Below are positions 1-9,728 of a stretch of 64,000 nt of DNA, one piece after another. The position numbers and the translations under genes were made by a program. The stretch comes from Zwartia panacis (GTDB taxonomy: Bacteria > Pseudomonadota > Gammaproteobacteria > Burkholderiales > Burkholderiaceae_B). Location of the stretch: NCBI RefSeq assembly GCF_030410395.1, contig NZ_JAUHHF010000001.1, positions 472,219-536,218 of the forward strand, read 5' to 3'. Each line of letters opens with the position of its first letter. The first letter of the stretch is position 1. Under the pieces are notes generated by a model. That model saw only the letters and a program-made list of their open reading frames with translations. It was not told where the DNA came from and did not search any database.

Positions 1-2037
1 AAGTCGCATGGGAGGAAGTACGCCTTGATCATTGGGTTTGGCGACAAGTGGCCATACTCTGTGCAGGGTTTCATTCAACAACATATCCGCAAGCGCAGAA
101 AGCTGATCACCAAGACTCTCGACGGTCAACACCCCTTCAAGATCCTGTGCAAGCAGTTGAAAGCTGATTTGCCTTTGGATGTCTCGCATCATGTTCATCT
201 GCTGCTCAACGTCCGCACTGCCGTCGGGCAGGACGCAAGCATCCAGATCCGCCCGCATCGCGACTTCCACCCTTTCATAGTCGACAGGTTCCATCAATGT
301 GCGCCAGGCAATCAGGCTGTCGAGTACGACTGGATTTTGAGTGAGATATTGTGCGGCCCAGGGGCTTGCTGCCATCATGCGAGCGATACGCGCAAGTGTT
401 TCCGGATATTCGGCGAGTAGCGCCACGTAAGCGCTGCGTTGAGAAATGGACTCGATCAAATCCAGCAAGCGCAAGGCTGTCGCCATGGGCTGATTGGTTT
501 GCAGCGCAGCATGAAGCGCGATTGGCAGAAGAGTATCGATTCTGTTTCGGCTTGTTGTGGAAAGCGCCCGAATGCGATGTCCCTCCAAAAAACTGTCAAT
601 TCTCGAGGTCAGCGCTTGGGCATGCTCACCAAATTCAGCGATTTTTTGCACGAGGGCAGATCCCTCGGAGCCTTGTCCAGTGGTGCGACTGCCCGGTGAG
701 ATCGCGTGACTGGCAGGATCTATTTGCTCGGTTGCGTCTCCCAGGCCTGCGATCCTGAACGCATCGCGAAAAGTCTGAGCCACAAAGTGTCGATGCTTCG
801 CGAGTGTTTGCACAAAGTCTTCGTGCGCCATTCCCAAAGCTGTCGCCAGTTCACTCATCCGTTCAGTCGTTTGTGGCAAAAGATGAGTTTGAGCGTCCTC
901 CGCGTATTGAAGGGCATGTTCGACCCGGCGTAAAAAACGGTAAGCCTGCGCTAGCTGATCCGCGCGATCATTTGTCAAAATCCCCGCGCGTCGCTGCGCT
1001 TCGAGAGCGATTAAAAGCCCTCTTTGCTGGAGCGCGGGCATTCTGCCTCCCCGAATGAGCTGGGATAACTGCACGACGAACTCAATCTCTCTGATCCCGC
1101 CATCCCCGAGTTTGATATTGTGAGTGGACTCCACCCCCGGCCGCGCTAGCACTTTGCGTTGCCAGTCCTGCCGGATGCGTTCGCGAAGCGCGCGCAAAGC
1201 TGCCAAGGCATCAAAGTCAAAATATTTCCTGTAAACAAAAGGGATCCGCAGGCTCTCGGCATGCTGAAGACTCGCAGTTGGATCACTTTGTTCAAAAGCT
1301 TTGGCCGGGATCACCCGACCCTTCAGCCAGGCATAGCGCTCCCATTCTCGACCTTGTGTGAAGAGATATTGCTCAAACGCATCCAGGCTCCATGCGACAG
1401 GCCCTGAGTCTCCATCGGGCCGCAGTCGCAGATCAGTTCTGAATACTTGTCCATCAGCATCGGCTTCTGACAGGATAGGCATCATTTTGCGTGTCAGTCT
1501 GGCATAGAACTCATGATGGCTGATCGGTCTGGGACCGTCTGTTTCGCCTTCCTCTCCATAAAGCATGACCAGATCGATATCGGAGGAAACATTCAGCTCG
1601 CAACCGCCTAACTTACCCATGCCAATAATGATCATTTCTTGAGGTAAGTTTGTAGCGGGATCCCTGGGCGTACCATGAACAGGGAGTAAATCCTGAATCA
1701 CGCTTCGATAAGCCTGTTCCACGCATCGATCCGCGAGTGCCGTCATCGCACCCACAACTTCCTCTAGATCAGCCAGCCCCCCAAGATCCCGCACCATGAC
1801 CAGGTAAAAAGTTCTTTTGCGCAGGAGTCTCAGAACTTTTTTACAAGTTGGAATGTCCAGCTTTGCCTCTGCGACAGGCTGACCGGCGAGTTCGTGAAAC
1901 CACAGATCAATTCGCTCTGGGCTGACCTTTTGGCTACTGGCGGTCTCCAGCCATTGCATGAAATCGGGGTTGGCGCTGCCCAGCCTGCGCAACACGCCTG
2001 ACCAGGACAATGCGTTTGTCAGCGGTGATTTATTCAT
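1..2037 (-). CDS. glnE: Bifunctional glutamine synthetase adenylyltransferase/adenylyl-removing enzyme (C-terminus missing)
   Basis: GlnE attaches AMP to glutamine synthetase when nitrogen is plentiful and removes it when nitrogen is short, under PII control. Read on the minus strand from the ATG at 2037-2035 ([14 protein letters not shown]), the frame stays open to base 1, giving 679 residues. The family is usually about 900-950 residues, so the C-terminal adenylylation domain lies mostly outside the window. The N-terminal nucleotidyltransferase signature [18 protein letters not shown] is at about residues 136-153, followed by [15 protein letters not shown] and the IREIEFVVQ segment typical of GlnE. 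It diverges from yhdP across a 97-base gap. Identification is secure; only the missing end is unknown. Confidence 0.96.
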   Translation of the reverse strand, partial: MNKSPLTNALSWSGVLRRLGSANPDFMQWLETASSQKVSPERIDLWFHELAGQPVAEAKLDIPTCKKVLRLLRKRTFYLVMVRDLGGLADLEEVVGAMTALADRCVEQAYRSVIQDLLPVHGTPRDPATNLPQEMIIIGMGKLGGCELNVSSDIDLVMLYGEEGETDGPRPISHHEFYARLTRKMMPILSEADADGQVFRTDLRLRPDGDSGPVAWSLDAFEQYLFTQGREWERYAWLKGRVIPAKAFEQSDPTASLQHAESLRIPFVYRKYFDFDALAALRALRERIRQDWQRKVLARPGVESTHNIKLGDGGIREIEFVVQLSQLIRGGRMPALQQRGLLIALEAQRRAGILTNDRADQLAQAYRFLRRVEHALQYAEDAQTHLLPQTTERMSELATALGMAHEDFVQTLAKHRHFVAQTFRDAFRIAGLGDATEQIDPASHAISPGSRTTGQGSEGSALVQKIAEFGEHAQALTSRIDSFLEGHRIRALSTTSRNRIDTLLPIALHAALQTNQPMATALRLLDLIESISQRSAYVALLAEYPETLARIARMMAASPWAAQYLTQNPVVLDSLIAWRTLMEPVDYERVEVAMRADLDACVLPDGSADVEQQMNMMRDIQRQISFQLLAQDLEGVLTVESLGDQLSALADMLLNETLHRVWPLVAKPNDQGVLPPMRL

Positions 2038-2134
2038 GGAGAGCTTGTCGTCAAGTTAAAATGGTTCTTAGTGATAGTGGTAATGGTAAGCGCTTTTTTA
2101 TCAGTCATATACATTTCTAAGGTCATATCAAGTT

Positions 2135-5100
2135 TTGTTATTCGTTCGTAAAACTCTTCGCTATTTGCTGATTACTCTGCTGTTGCTCTATTTTGTCGCG
2201 GCAACCATGATGTTGGGTGTTCGATATTTGGTGTTGCCGCACATCAATGAGTGGCGGCCCCAGATCGAAAAGCGGCTGTCCAGCGCATTGGGCGCCCAAG
2301 TCACGATGGGCGAGATTGCTGCGAGCTGGTCTGGCCTGAATCCGACCCTTGCGCTGGAAAACCTGCGATTACGCGATCGTCAGTCCAACCTGGAGCTTCT
2401 GTATGTGCCCGATGCGTTTGCAGTCGTGTCCTGGCGCAGTCTTCTGGCGCTCGATATTCGGTTAAGACAACTTGAGATTAACGGTATCCATCTTTCCGGA
2501 AGCCGAAGGGACGATGGTCGGTTTGTATTGGCGGGGAATGTCGTCGAGGAACATAGCAGCGAAAAATTCAAACTTTCGACGGATACGCCGGCTGTGCGCT
2601 GGCTCCTGAATCAAGGACAAATCGTGATTCGGAATGCGACGTTTCTGTGGGATGATCAGTTGCGTCGCGCGCCCGAACTTGCGATCGAAGGGATCGACAT
2701 CACCATTTCCAATGGGATTTTTCGCCATCAGCTGCGCGCGATTGCGACCTTGCCTCCAGAGCTTGGCAGCACTGTCGAAATGATTGTGCGTACGGACAAT
2801 TTAATCAATCCACTCGCATCGCACGAACAAGGTGATGCAGAAGTTTTCTTTGAGATCAATGATGCGCAACCAAGCGCATGGCGTCCTTGGCTGGATGTGC
2901 CTCAAACCGAAGGCCGGTTTGCCACACGCGTCTGGATGACCATGTCGGCGGGACATTTTGGTCGAACAACTGTTGATCTGGCAGGCTCTCACGCAGCCGT
3001 TTTTCTAGGGGAACAAGATCGCACAGTCGTTCGGGCCGACAGGCTTGAACTCCGGCTCAACGGTTGGCTGGGCGATCTTTTTCCAGAAAATCAGTGGCTG
3101 ATTTTTGATCGAAGTCCCAATCGACTGGGTACCGCACTTTCGCTCAAAGGGCAGGGCCTGAAAGTAGAAAACGGTATGTTTGATCCCCCCGTATTGCTGG
3201 TGGGAGACGTTTCGGCTAATACCCAATGGAATCGCACTGAGAATCAAAAGCTTCAAGTGGCCGCGACACGAATTGCTCTCGAATCAAAACAATTAAGCGC
3301 AGAACTTCAAGGTAAGTGGACGGAGGGGAACAACCCTTCTCCAGGAGTGGTGGATTTGACTGGAACCATACAAAAAGCCGATCCGACCCAGCTATACCAG
3401 TACGTGTCGACTGCTGTGAGTGCCGAATCGAGGGAGTGGATGCGACGCGCGATTCGAGGTGGCGAGTTAAACCAGATGACGCTTACTTTTCAGGGCGATC
3501 TCGCCAAGTTTCCATTTAATGCGCCTGGCAAAGAGGCGGGGATTTTTCGTCTTGAGGGGCAGTTTGCCAACGTTACATTTGATTACGATTACGTCGAGCC
3601 ACATGAACCCCAGTGGCCGGCCGTGACCGTCGAAAAAGGCATTGTTGAGCTTGACAAGATGGGTCTGTCAATTAAAAGCGATCAGGCCCATGTTGTGGGT
3701 ATGCATGGACGTCCCATCCAGATATCCTCGCTCGAAATCAAGGCGCCTGATCTTGAGCTCAATCCTAATATTTCTATCCGGCTAAATAGTCATGGATTGA
3801 TACAGGATTACATGGCGACCTTAAATCGCACGCCCATTTCTCATGATTTGGGAGCACAGCTGGAGTCGATGGAGATCAAAGGTCAAGCTTCAATGCCTTT
3901 AGCCGTTGACTTCGATCTAGAGCAAAATAAAACCTTGACGGTTAATGGCCAATTCAAACTCAATGATGTCTCAGTTGCACTTTCTAAGGGAAGCATTCCA
4001 GTTGAAAAAATCAATGGAATGATCGACTTTGACGATGAAATGCTGGTGGTCAGAGATTTGCAAGGTCAGGCTTTGGGTGGCCCCGTTTTATTGACTGGCC
4101 AGTGGGGTTTTAAAAAACAAAGTCTCTCTCTGCGGGGTGAGTTGACGACCCTTGCATCAGAGAAACATCAAAAAATCAGCGCCATGCTCGCCATCACGGG
4201 TCGAACGAGCTATCAGGCTGACATCAAGGGGAATGAAAAAGGTGGAATAGAAGTTGAAGTGAAATCCAGTCTCGAAGGGCTGACAGTCAAACTTCCTCCT
4301 CCGCTTGGTAAGTCCGCGGCTCAGAAATGGCCGCTTTCAGTGCGTTTTGTGAGCACAAAGGACGGAAAGCTTGAACGTTCTGCACTCACTTTTACACTTG
4401 CCAATTTAATGAATGGTCGATTTGAGCATGTCCCGAATGGCAAGGGACAGCCTTACTTTTCGCGCGGTTCAGTCGTAATGGGAGGGCCTGCAGTGTTGCC
4501 CGCCTCTGGACTTTCAGTCAACCTTGGTTTTGATCGCGTGAACTGGGATGATTGGAAAGCATTATCTGATCAGTTGACGGCCCCGTCTCATAACAATGCA
4601 GTCAGTGCGCAGACTCCAATTTTTCCTGATTTGCAGCAACTGCGCGTGCGTTCCCCTGAATTCATTTTCGCTGAGTTGAATCTTCATCAAATGGATTTGA
4701 TGGTGAGCAAAACAGCGTCTCAAAAATGGGCGGCTCGTCTGGAGTCGAAGGAGACACAGGGCGTTGCCTCATGGTCAACCGATCCCCGCGGGCGGATTGG
4801 ACCCGTTGTCGCCAGGTTTTCCAGGCTTTCTGTAGGAACCGAGGGGACATCGACTGGCGAGCCGCCTAAAACGGAGGTGATTGATGATAAGCAATGGTCA
4901 TCCATGCCCGCAATTGACCTGACAGTTGATGACTTTACTTTGTATGGAAGTCGACTTGGCACTTTGCGTCTTGTGGGTCAAAACGCGGACAACGGCACGC
5001 GCTGGATGATCAATGAGTTAGAAGTGACCAATCCGCATGCCAAAATGTCTGCAAAGGGTTTGTGGCTGTTGAAAGGGCCAGAGCGTGGCGTCAGTCTGGA

Positions 5101-5755
5101 TGGCAAGATTGATATTTCCAGCTTGGGCAAGCTTTCGGATCAAATGGGGTATGAAAACCGGGCCGCAGAGGGATCTGGCACGATTACGGCAAAGGTGAAC
5201 TGGACAAACTTTCCTTGGGTTTTCAGCTATGCAGGCTTGAATGGGCAAGTCAACATCGATTTGAAAAACGGCGTTTTTCAGCACGTCAATTCTCGTAGCG
5301 CTCGGCTCCTCGAGGTCTTATCCTTACAGTCTCTCCAGAGAATTTTGAGCTTTAATTTCCGCACGGGTGATGAATTTAAGGATGGCTTTCCCTGGAACAG
5401 CATTAGTGGGGATCTTTCTCTGAAGCAGGGTGTTGTCCATACCACGGATCTTGTCGTGCGCAGTCCTATCGCACGTATAGCATTGACCGGTGGCTCAGAC
5501 CTCACTCAAAAAGTGTGGAACATGGAGGCGGATGTCCGTCCCGTCTTGGACATGAGTGGAGCAGCCGTTGCCACCGCGTTTGTCGTCAATCCGCTCGCAG
5601 GATTGAGCGCGCTTGTGACGCAGTTTTTGTTGCGCAATCCGATTGAGCGTGCGATGAGTGCAAAGTATGAGGTCAAGGGTCCTTGGGATGAGCCTGAACT
5701 CATCCCAATCGGAGTGCCGACTCCTGTCCAGACTCAGACGAGTCCAGGAGGATAG
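2135..5755 (+). CDS. yhdP: YhdP-family AsmA-like envelope protein (TIGR02099)
   Basis: A 1206-residue protein with one N-terminal membrane segment (about residues 10-31, rich in Leu/Val) followed by a very long periplasmic region built of beta-rich repeats, ending in a conserved AsmA-like C-terminal part (about residues 1000-1190). Members of this family (YhdP, TamB, YdbH) are bridge-like proteins proposed to move phospholipids between inner and outer membrane. The length fits YhdP of proteobacteria (about 1200-1300). The start is a TTG at 2135; no better ATG lies upstream, and the membrane segment begins directly after it. The gene is convergent with rho, with a short inverted repeat covering its stop codon. 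Function is inferred from family; the fold assignment is strong. Confidence 0.88.
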   Translation: MLFVRKTLRYLLITLLLLYFVAATMMLGVRYLVLPHINEWRPQIEKRLSSALGAQVTMGEIAASWSGLNPTLALENLRLRDRQSNLELLYVPDAFAVVSWRSLLALDIRLRQLEINGIHLSGSRRDDGRFVLAGNVVEEHSSEKFKLSTDTPAVRWLLNQGQIVIRNATFLWDDQLRRAPELAIEGIDITISNGIFRHQLRAIATLPPELGSTVEMIVRTDNLINPLASHEQGDAEVFFEINDAQPSAWRPWLDVPQTEGRFATRVWMTMSAGHFGRTTVDLAGSHAAVFLGEQDRTVVRADRLELRLNGWLGDLFPENQWLIFDRSPNRLGTALSLKGQGLKVENGMFDPPVLLVGDVSANTQWNRTENQKLQVAATRIALESKQLSAELQGKWTEGNNPSPGVVDLTGTIQKADPTQLYQYVSTAVSAESREWMRRAIRGGELNQMTLTFQGDLAKFPFNAPGKEAGIFRLEGQFANVTFDYDYVEPHEPQWPAVTVEKGIVELDKMGLSIKSDQAHVVGMHGRPIQISSLEIKAPDLELNPNISIRLNSHGLIQDYMATLNRTPISHDLGAQLESMEIKGQASMPLAVDFDLEQNKTLTVNGQFKLNDVSVALSKGSIPVEKINGMIDFDDEMLVVRDLQGQALGGPVLLTGQWGFKKQSLSLRGELTTLASEKHQKISAMLAITGRTSYQADIKGNEKGGIEVEVKSSLEGLTVKLPPPLGKSAAQKWPLSVRFVSTKDGKLERSALTFTLANLMNGRFEHVPNGKGQPYFSRGSVVMGGPAVLPASGLSVNLGFDRVNWDDWKALSDQLTAPSHNNAVSAQTPIFPDLQQLRVRSPEFIFAELNLHQMDLMVSKTASQKWAARLESKETQGVASWSTDPRGRIGPVVARFSRLSVGTEGTSTGEPPKTEVIDDKQWSSMPAIDLTVDDFTLYGSRLGTLRLVGQNADNGTRWMINELEVTNPHAKMSAKGLWLLKGPERGVSLDGKIDISSLGKLSDQMGYENRAAEGSGTITAKVNWTNFPWVFSYAGLNGQVNIDLKNGVFQHVNSRSARLLEVLSLQSLQRILSFNFRTGDEFKDGFPWNSISGDLSLKQGVVHTTDLVVRSPIARIALTGGSDLTQKVWNMEADVRPVLDMSGAAVATAFVVNPLAGLSALVTQFLLRNPIERAMSAKYEVKGPWDEPELIPIGVPTPVQTQTSPGG

Positions 5756-5776
5756 TCAAGTTTCTTGACTAGTTTC
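5753..5776. terminator. Inverted repeat between convergent yhdP and rho
   Basis: TAGTCAAG, three T residues, then CTTGACTA form a perfect 8-bp stem (5753-5760 with 5764-5771) that includes the TAG stop of yhdP. It is followed by GTTTCC, so the T tract is poor. Its place between two convergent genes 29 bases apart suggests a shared bidirectional terminator, but it could also work only as an RNA 3'-end stabiliser. Confidence 0.45.
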
Positions 5777-5784
5777 CGGATACC

Positions 5785-7041
5785 TTACTTCTTCATCATG
5801 TCAAAAAATTCGGCGTTGTTTTTAGTCGAACGCATTTTGTCCATGATGAATTCCATGGCTTCCACTTCGTCCATATCATGGATGAATTTGCGAAGGACCC
5901 AGATTTTTTGCAACAAGTCTGGTTTGATCAGTAGCTCTTCGCGTCGTGTGCCTGACTTGTTCAAGTTGATCGCAGGGTAGACGCGTTTCTCGGCCAGGCG
6001 GCGCTCGAGGTGAACCTCCGAGTTACCCGTACCTTTGAATTCTTCGTAGATGACTTCATCCATGCGGCTGCCCGTTTCAATCAGTGCAGTACCGATGATC
6101 GTCAATGAGCCGCCTTCCTCGAGGTTGCGAGCCGCACCAAAAAAACGCTTGGGGCGTTGGAGGGCGTTGGCATCGACACCGCCTGTCAACACCTTGCCCG
6201 AAGCAGGAACAACGGTGTTGTAGGCGCGAGCCAGTCGGGTGATGGAATCAAGCAAAATCACCACGTCTTTTTTCATTTCTACCAGACGTTTCGCGCGTTC
6301 TATGACCATTTCAGCGACTTGGACGTGGCGTGTAGCGGGCTCGTCAAAGGTTGAGGCAACAACCTCTCCACGAACAGTGCGCTGCATTTCAGTCACTTCT
6401 TCAGGACGCTCATCGACCAGCATCACAATCATTACCGCTTCGGGAAAGTTGGTGGTGATCGCATGAGCGATATGTTGCATCATGACCGTCTTGCCTGACT
6501 TAGGGCTCGCAACGATCAGACCGCGCTGGCCTTTGCCGATTGGAGCAAAAATATCCAGGATGCGACCCGTCAAATTTTCTTCGCTCTTGATGTCGCGCTC
6601 AAGTGTCATGACCTTGTCAGGATGCAGCGGAGTCAGGTTCTCAAACATGATCCGATGCTTAATTGCCTCGGGCGGAAAACCGTTGACCTTGTCAACTTTG
6701 ACCAAAGCGAAATAGCGCTCCCCGTCCTTCGGCGTGCGCACCTCACCCTCGATTGAGTCACCGGTATGCAGGTTAAAGCGACGAATCTGAGATGGGGAGA
6801 TATAGATGTCGTCCGTGCTGGCCAAATAAGAAGTGTCAGGCGAGCGCAGGAAACCAAAACCATCTGGCAACACTTCGAGTACGCCATCACCAAAAATCTG
6901 TTCGCCTTGTTTCGCACGCCGCTTCATGATCGCAAACATCAGTTCTTGCTTGCGGAGTCGGTTTGCGTTTTCGATTTCGAGGCCTGCGGCCATTTCGAGC
7001 AGCTGCGAAACGTGCTGCGCCTTTAGTTCATTCAGGTGCAT
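5785..7041 (-). CDS. rho: Transcription termination factor Rho
   Basis: Rho is the hexameric RNA-dependent ATPase/helicase that ends transcription at Rho-dependent terminators. The 418-residue length is standard. Visible parts in order: N-terminal helical domain ([18 protein letters not shown]), OSB-type RNA-binding domain with [22 protein letters not shown] near residues 62-83, Walker A ASPKSGKT near 180, the [13 protein letters not shown] segment, Walker [17 protein letters not shown] and the R-loop region [20 protein letters not shown]. The residues contacting bicyclomycin and RNA appear normal. It lies downstream of trxA on the same strand, the common trxA-rho order in proteobacteria. Confidence 0.98.
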   Translation of the reverse strand: MHLNELKAQHVSQLLEMAAGLEIENANRLRKQELMFAIMKRRAKQGEQIFGDGVLEVLPDGFGFLRSPDTSYLASTDDIYISPSQIRRFNLHTGDSIEGEVRTPKDGERYFALVKVDKVNGFPPEAIKHRIMFENLTPLHPDKVMTLERDIKSEENLTGRILDIFAPIGKGQRGLIVASPKSGKTVMMQHIAHAITTNFPEAVMIVMLVDERPEEVTEMQRTVRGEVVASTFDEPATRHVQVAEMVIERAKRLVEMKKDVVILLDSITRLARAYNTVVPASGKVLTGGVDANALQRPKRFFGAARNLEEGGSLTIIGTALIETGSRMDEVIYEEFKGTGNSEVHLERRLAEKRVYPAINLNKSGTRREELLIKPDLLQKIWVLRKFIHDMDEVEAMEFIMDKMRSTKNNAEFFDMMKK

Positions 7042-7128
7042 TGATATTTATCTGGAAAAGTGACTTCTTTAGAGAAGACAAGGGTCAAAAGTAAGAGGGA
7101 GGTCAAGACGCGCTAAGAAGAGTCTGTG

Positions 7129-7149
7129 GCGGGCCTCGGACGGGCCCGC
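7129..7149. other. GC-rich hairpin between trxA and rho
   Basis: GCGGGCC, a 7-base loop, then GGCCCGC form a perfect 7-bp stem about 13 bases downstream of the trxA stop on the minus strand. The base run that follows on the minus strand (CACAGACTC) has no T tract, so it is not a normal intrinsic terminator. It may be a transcript-stabilising stem or part of the rho leader, in which Rho autoregulation is known in other bacteria. Confidence 0.4.
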
Positions 7150-7162
7150 GCGTGGAAACGAA

Positions 7163-7489
7163 TTAGATCGCGCCGTTTAAAAATTCTGTCAGTTGAGATT
7201 TGGAGAGGGCACCGACTTTGGTCGCTGCGACTTTGCCGTCCTTGAACAACATCAATGTTGGAATGCCACGGATACCAAATTTTGCTGCGGTTTCCTGATT
7301 TTCATCAACGTTAAGCTTGGCGACGGTCACCTTGCCTGCGAACTCAGCAGCAACTTCCTCAAGCATGGGGGCGATCATTTTGCATGGACCACACCAAGCG
7401 GCCCAATAATCCACCAGAACAGGCTGAGACGAATTCAATACGTCGGCGTCAAAGCTGACATCGCTCACGTTTTTAATGTGTTCACTCAT
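7163..7489 (-). CDS. trxA: Thioredoxin 1
   Basis: A 108-residue cytoplasmic dithiol reductant with the family's standard length. The active site is [10 protein letters not shown] at about residues 29-38, and the cis-proline loop [11 protein letters not shown] is present near residues 73-83. It reduces disulfides in ribonucleotide reductase, PAPS reductase and other enzymes. It starts at an ATG preceded by a purine-rich stretch (TAGAGAAAATC). It is followed on the same strand by rho and diverges from parE. Confidence 0.98.
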   Translation of the reverse strand: MSEHIKNVSDVSFDADVLNSSQPVLVDYWAAWCGPCKMIAPMLEEVAAEFAGKVTVAKLNVDENQETAAKFGIRGIPTLMLFKDGKVAATKVGALSKSQLTEFLNGAI

Positions 7490-7766
7490 GATTTTCTCTA
7501 GGGTATTTCAGTGATGGGTCTGTACGACTGTCAGACGCGTCCACCAGATGGGATGTAAAGACCACGGCGGGACATTTTTCGACTGTGTTACTTCATTAAA
7601 GCACAAATTAAGCGGATCAGATGAACTAGCAAGACACTTTTTGACTGATGGGTCATCTTTACCACATTAAAAGCTTGCTCAGATTTTGAGCAGTCCGGTG
7701 ATCAATGCACCCTAATTGCCAATTTCCGTAAAATGGGCAATCTTTTCCACAGATCTTGGGGATAAC

Positions 7767-9728
7767 TTGAGTACGAAGTCCTACAACGAATCATCCATAC
7801 GTGTCCTGAAAGGGCTTGAGCCGGTCCGACAACGACCTGGCATGTACACCCGTACCGAAAATCCTCTCCACATCATCCAGGAAGTGATTGACAACGCAGC
7901 TGACGAAGCACTCGCGGGTTTCGGCAAACACATTCAGGTGACGATGCAGGCGGACGGCAGCATGACGATCGAAGACGATGGTCGCGGCATACCTGTCGGT
8001 TTGCACCCTGAGGAAAAAGCGCCTGTCGCTGAGTTAGTCTTTACTCGATTGCATGCGGGCGGAAAGTTCGACAAAAAAGGTGGCGGAGCATACGCTTTTT
8101 CAGGCGGTTTGCACGGTGTGGGCGTCTCCGTGACGAACGCACTCTCAAAAAAGCTTGAACTCGTGGTGTGGAGAGACGGGGCTGCCCACCGGATGGTGTT
8201 CGCCAATGGAGACGTCGCCGAACCTCTGAAAGTGATGCCAGAGCTTGCGCGTAAAAAGTCTGGCACCCGCGTGCGCGTCTGGCCGGATGCATCATTTTTT
8301 GACTCTGCCACGATTCCAACGCATGAGCTGATGCATTTGCTGCGCAGCAAAGCTGTCTTGATGGCTGGCGTCAAGGTCACCTATGTGAATGAAAAGACCG
8401 GCGAGTCGCGTACCTGGCAATATCAGGATGGACTAGCGGGTTATCTCACCGAAGCACTTCAAGGCCTCGAGTTGCGCGTTCCGCTTTTTGGGGGGGAGCA
8501 GTTCGCCTCCGCAGATCACGAGACCTTTGCAGAGGGAGAGGGCGCTCAATGGGTAGTCGCTTGGGCTGATGAAGGCAACGTCGTGCGCGAGTCCTATGTC
8601 AACCTGATTCCTACTCCGGCTGGCGGAACGCATGAGTCGGGCTTGCGGGAAGGACTCTTCGCTGCCGTCAAGGGATTTGCCGAGTTGCATAGTTTGCTTC
8701 CCAAGGGCGTCAAGCTATTGCCCGAGGATGTTTTTGCGCGTGCCAGCTTCGTATTGTCCGCCAAGGTGCTGGATCCCCAGTTTCAAGGTCAGATCAAAGA
8801 ACGTCTAAACAGCCGCGATGCGGTTCGCTTGGTGGGGGGATTTGTGCGGACATCCCTGGATCTTTGGCTCAATAGCCACGTTGAATATGGAAAAAAGCTC
8901 GCCGAATTAGCGATTCGTCAGGCCCAGGCGCGTGCCCGATCCGCTCAAAAGGTTGAAAAGCGCAAGAGCTCCGGTGTTGCTGTTTTGCCTGGCAAGCTCA
9001 CGGATTGCGAGTCTACAGATACGTCGCGAACCGAGGTGTTTTTGGTTGAGGGCGACTCCGCGGGAGGCTCTGCCAAAATGGGTCGGGACAAGGAGTTTCA
9101 GGCCATCCTTCCGCTTCGCGGCAAGGTCCTGAACTCTTGGGAAGTCGACCGGGATCGCCTGTTTGCGAACAATGAAATCCACGATATTGCTGTCGCAATC
9201 GGCGTGGATCCGCATGGTCCCAACGACTCTCCCGATCTATCAGGATTGCGATACGGTCGAGTGTGCATCCTGTCTGATGCGGACGTCGATGGCTCTCACA
9301 TTCAGGTGCTGTTGTTGACCCTTTTCTATCGGCACTTCCCGAGGCTCGTGGAGTTGGGGCATGTGTTTGTCGCGCGTCCGCCACTATTCCGTGTGGATGT
9401 GCCGGCATTAGGCAAACGACCTGCCCGTAAAGTGTATTGTCTGGATGCTGGCGAGTTGGAAGCCGTCCAGGACAAGCTCCGCAAAGAAGGGGTGCGGGAG
9501 GGCTCTTGGGATATCAGCCGGTTCAAAGGGTTGGGTGAAATGAGCCCCACTCAGCTGTGGGAAACCACCATGAATCCTGATACGCGACGCATGCTGCCGG
9601 TTGGTTATGGATCGCTTGATCAGTCTGCAACAACACAAATGTTTGACATGTTGATGGGCAAGGGCGAGTCCGGCGCCCGCCGTACTTGGCTTGAAGAAAA
9701 AGGCAATCTCGCAGAGGTTGATATCTAA
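7767..9728 (+). CDS. parE: DNA topoisomerase IV subunit B
   Basis: The ATPase subunit of topoisomerase IV, which decatenates sister chromosomes after replication. Motifs: GHKL ATP site VIDNAADEAL, glycine-rich lid GGLHGVGVS, and TOPRIM motifs EGDSAGGSA and DADVDGSH. The reading frame is open back to 7716 (TTG), but the family N-terminus (a few residues, then a conserved ...IRVLKGLEPVRQRPGMY) and the sequence TTGGGG at 7756-7761 favour the TTG at 7767, giving 653 residues. Its stop is immediately followed by the parC ATG. The 277 bases upstream contain no gene; TTGACT at 7641 is a possible but weak -35 element. Confidence 0.95.
   Translation: MSTKSYNESSIRVLKGLEPVRQRPGMYTRTENPLHIIQEVIDNAADEALAGFGKHIQVTMQADGSMTIEDDGRGIPVGLHPEEKAPVAELVFTRLHAGGKFDKKGGGAYAFSGGLHGVGVSVTNALSKKLELVVWRDGAAHRMVFANGDVAEPLKVMPELARKKSGTRVRVWPDASFFDSATIPTHELMHLLRSKAVLMAGVKVTYVNEKTGESRTWQYQDGLAGYLTEALQGLELRVPLFGGEQFASADHETFAEGEGAQWVVAWADEGNVVRESYVNLIPTPAGGTHESGLREGLFAAVKGFAELHSLLPKGVKLLPEDVFARASFVLSAKVLDPQFQGQIKERLNSRDAVRLVGGFVRTSLDLWLNSHVEYGKKLAELAIRQAQARARSAQKVEKRKSSGVAVLPGKLTDCESTDTSRTEVFLVEGDSAGGSAKMGRDKEFQAILPLRGKVLNSWEVDRDRLFANNEIHDIAVAIGVDPHGPNDSPDLSGLRYGRVCILSDADVDGSHIQVLLLTLFYRHFPRLVELGHVFVARPPLFRVDVPALGKRPARKVYCLDAGELEAVQDKLRKEGVREGSWDISRFKGLGEMSPTQLWETTMNPDTRRMLPVGYGSLDQSATTQMFDMLMGKGESGARRTWLEEKGNLAEVDI

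Noticed and set aside
7490..7766. Small gene in the trxA-parE gap
   Set aside because: No open frame with a ribosome-binding site was found; only weak promoter-like hexamers are present.
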